A DNA stretch of 64,000 bases from an uncultured Clostridia bacterium (GTDB lineage Bacteria; Bacillota; Clostridia; Peptostreptococcales; Anaerovoracaceae): the NCBI GenBank assembly GCA_934233735.1, contig CAKQGQ010000003.1, forward strand, positions 1 to 64,000, read 5' to 3'. The number at the start of each line of letters is the position of its first letter. Position 1 is the first letter of the stretch. Below the pieces are notes generated by a model. That model was not told where the DNA came from. It searched no databases and worked only from the letters and a program-made list of their open reading frames with translations. The position numbers and the translations under genes are program-made. Below, piece by piece: positions 62,836 to 64,000 of the stretch.

Positions 62836-64000
62836 TTACTTTTTCGTCCACTTTCTGTTTGCGTACTTGCACTGTTTCAGCTCTGTCTTTGCTGCTAACT
62901 TGCCGTCTTTGTCATATACCATGACTCTTGCCTTGTAGTAGTACATTGTACCCTTCTTGCCTGCCGTGTTCAGGTAGTTCGGAACATCCTTAGTCACTGC
63001 TGCTTTGTAGCCTTTTGCCTTCTTCGTGCTTCTGTAGAATTTGTATTTTACAGTGTAGCCGTTCTTTTCGATTTCGGAAACATCGCCCTTAATCGTAATC
63101 TTGATGCTGCCACTCTTCAGCTTAGCGGATCTTGCCTTCAAAGTAAGTTCTTTTACCGCTTTCTGTACATCGAAAGTCGAAGCGCCGATGGAAGCCTTGA
63201 TTGCTTCCGCCTCAGCCTTAAGCTCTGCCATCGTCTTTCCGGTCTGAGCTTTCATTTCCTTATCTACAGCTGCTTTTTCCGCTGCAGAAAGCTTGTCATA
63301 CTTGTCAGAGGCTTCTAAAACTTTTTCGTAATTTTCCGCATCGGCTGCTTTTACAAGCTCGCCGTTAATCGTCATATTGTCCTTAATGAAGTCTTTTGCG
63401 ACTTTTTCAGGAGTGTCCGTCGGAATTACGAATCCACCGCCACCACCGCTGAAAGAAGAATCTGCCCACGGTGTAGCTGTTCCTGTTACTGTTGCGTAAT
63501 TCCTATCATTCGGTGTAAATGACCATCCGTATTTTGCGCCTTTTTTAATTGGAGCGTTATCGCCGTCATTCCACGTAAATGTACCTTCAACGCCAAATCC
63601 GCTTGCTGCATCTGCCTTAATCTCACCGAGAGTTTTTCCTTCAGCATTAACGGTCGGAAGCTTCGGTGCACCTGTAACCTTAGCTTTATTGATGGTTACC
63701 TTGATTGTAGTTACTGCTGCTGCATATGCTTCGTCACTTGGAGTAAATGTCACTTTTACATTTTTGCCGTTGTTGACTGCAGTTAAGTCTTCGCTGCCGT
63801 CAAATGACCATGTTCCTTCAATTGTCTTTCCGTCAACAGTTGCGGTTCCCTTGATAGCCTCTGCTGTAATCGGCGTTCCTGTGTATGTGACTTCGATATC
63901 ACTTGCTTTAAGTTCTGGAACCGTTTTTTCGGTTGCATTTATCGTAAGCTTGATTTCATAGTCCTCATAGTTTGTCGCTTTTACTTTGATTGTTATAACA
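62836..64000 (-). CDS. C-terminal part of a large surface protein (cut by window edge)
   Basis: The frame is open from 64000 to the stop at 62836, giving 388 codons of the C-terminus; the start lies beyond the right edge. The visible part has at least two MBG/YDG-type beta modules (EVTYTGTPITAEAIKGTATV; GTWSFDGSEDL; KYGWSFTPNDRNYATVTGTA), a Gly-rich hinge (SFSGGGGGFVIPTD), a helical section (YDKLSAAEKAAVDKEMKAQT) and a final fibronectin-like domain (GYTVKYKFYRSTKKAKGYKA). No LPXTG anchor is present. It is a secreted adhesin-like or matrix protein by analogy; the role is unknown. Confidence 0.8.
   Translation of the reverse strand, partial: VITIKVKATNYEDYEIKLTINATEKTVPELKASDIEVTYTGTPITAEAIKGTATVDGKTIEGTWSFDGSEDLTAVNNGKNVKVTFTPSDEAYAAAVTTIKVTINKAKVTGAPKLPTVNAEGKTLGEIKADAASGFGVEGTFTWNDGDNAPIKKGAKYGWSFTPNDRNYATVTGTATPWADSSFSGGGGGFVIPTDTPEKVAKDFIKDNMTINGELVKAADAENYEKVLEASDKYDKLSAAEKAAVDKEMKAQTGKTMAELKAEAEAIKASIGASTFDVQKAVKELTLKARSAKLKSGSIKITIKGDVSEIEKNGYTVKYKFYRSTKKAKGYKAAVTKDVPNYLNTAGKKGTMYYYKARVMVYDKDGKLAAKTELKQCKYANRKWTKK

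Overview
The window looks like a chromosomal segment of a Gram-positive anaerobe of the class Clostridia (Firmicutes). The grounds are gene order and content: a sigma-H gene inside a carD - PIN/TRAM - ispDF - proS - ppiB - cysE - cysS - nhaC - mrnC - thyA - folA - trmH - sigH - yhbY run that leads into tRNA-Thr and tuf, strong AGGAGG ribosome sites, and surface proteins with dockerin, cohesin and GLUG modules. A Family XIII / Anaerovoracaceae-like host is my guess only. No integrase, transposase, CRISPR array or rRNA was seen.

Layout. (1) 1-12885, all on the minus strand: a housekeeping operon for translation, cysteine, folate/dTMP and isoprenoid metabolism. It appears to start at two tandem carD promoters and end before an independently promoted tRNA-Thr and the 5' end of tuf. 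(2) 12886-15097, plus strand: an OmpR-type two-component system followed by a 15-codon micro-ORF. (3) 15111-21963, minus strand: radA, a second EF-G-like GTPase, asnS with an EamA transporter, and a YitT protein. (4) 22143-31786: an accessory block with a membrane zincin plus ClpX-like AAA+ pair, a divergent unknown gene, a YbjN-like protein, a 1301-residue NACHT/STAND NTPase with an inverted repeat at its promoter, and a protein with a sigma-like linker. (5) 31839-51779, minus strand: about 20 kb of ten tightly packed genes that look like one operon. In order of transcription they are a vWA lipoprotein, a 1228-residue tubulin/FtsZ-like GTPase, a membrane protein, a 1472-residue membrane protein ending in a LIM-like/DA1-like zincin, a lipoprotein, a membrane Rossmann protein ending in an RyR-like domain, a TIR-LRR protein, an ArsB/NhaD-like transporter, a TIR-GNAT-like protein and a membrane transglutaminase-like protein. 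(6) 51974-54249: a LytTR two-component system whose kinase is split over two genes. (7) 54377-64000: an AAA/PD-(D/E)XK protein and four surface proteins, the last one cut by the window edge.

How they may work together. Region 5 is the best candidate for an undescribed system. It combines a cytoskeletal GTPase, a vWA surface receptor, a peptidase, two probable NAD-consuming TIR enzymes and an RyR-bearing membrane protein that could sense a TIR product. The weak promoter in front of it carries two 17-bp direct repeats with a 21-bp period next to the -35 position, which is the spacing LytTR regulators bind. This suggests that the adjacent TCS switches the operon on. A second, perfect 9-12-9 bp direct repeat lies upstream of the dockerin surface genes. 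These links are inference from arrangement; the domain calls rest on visible motifs.
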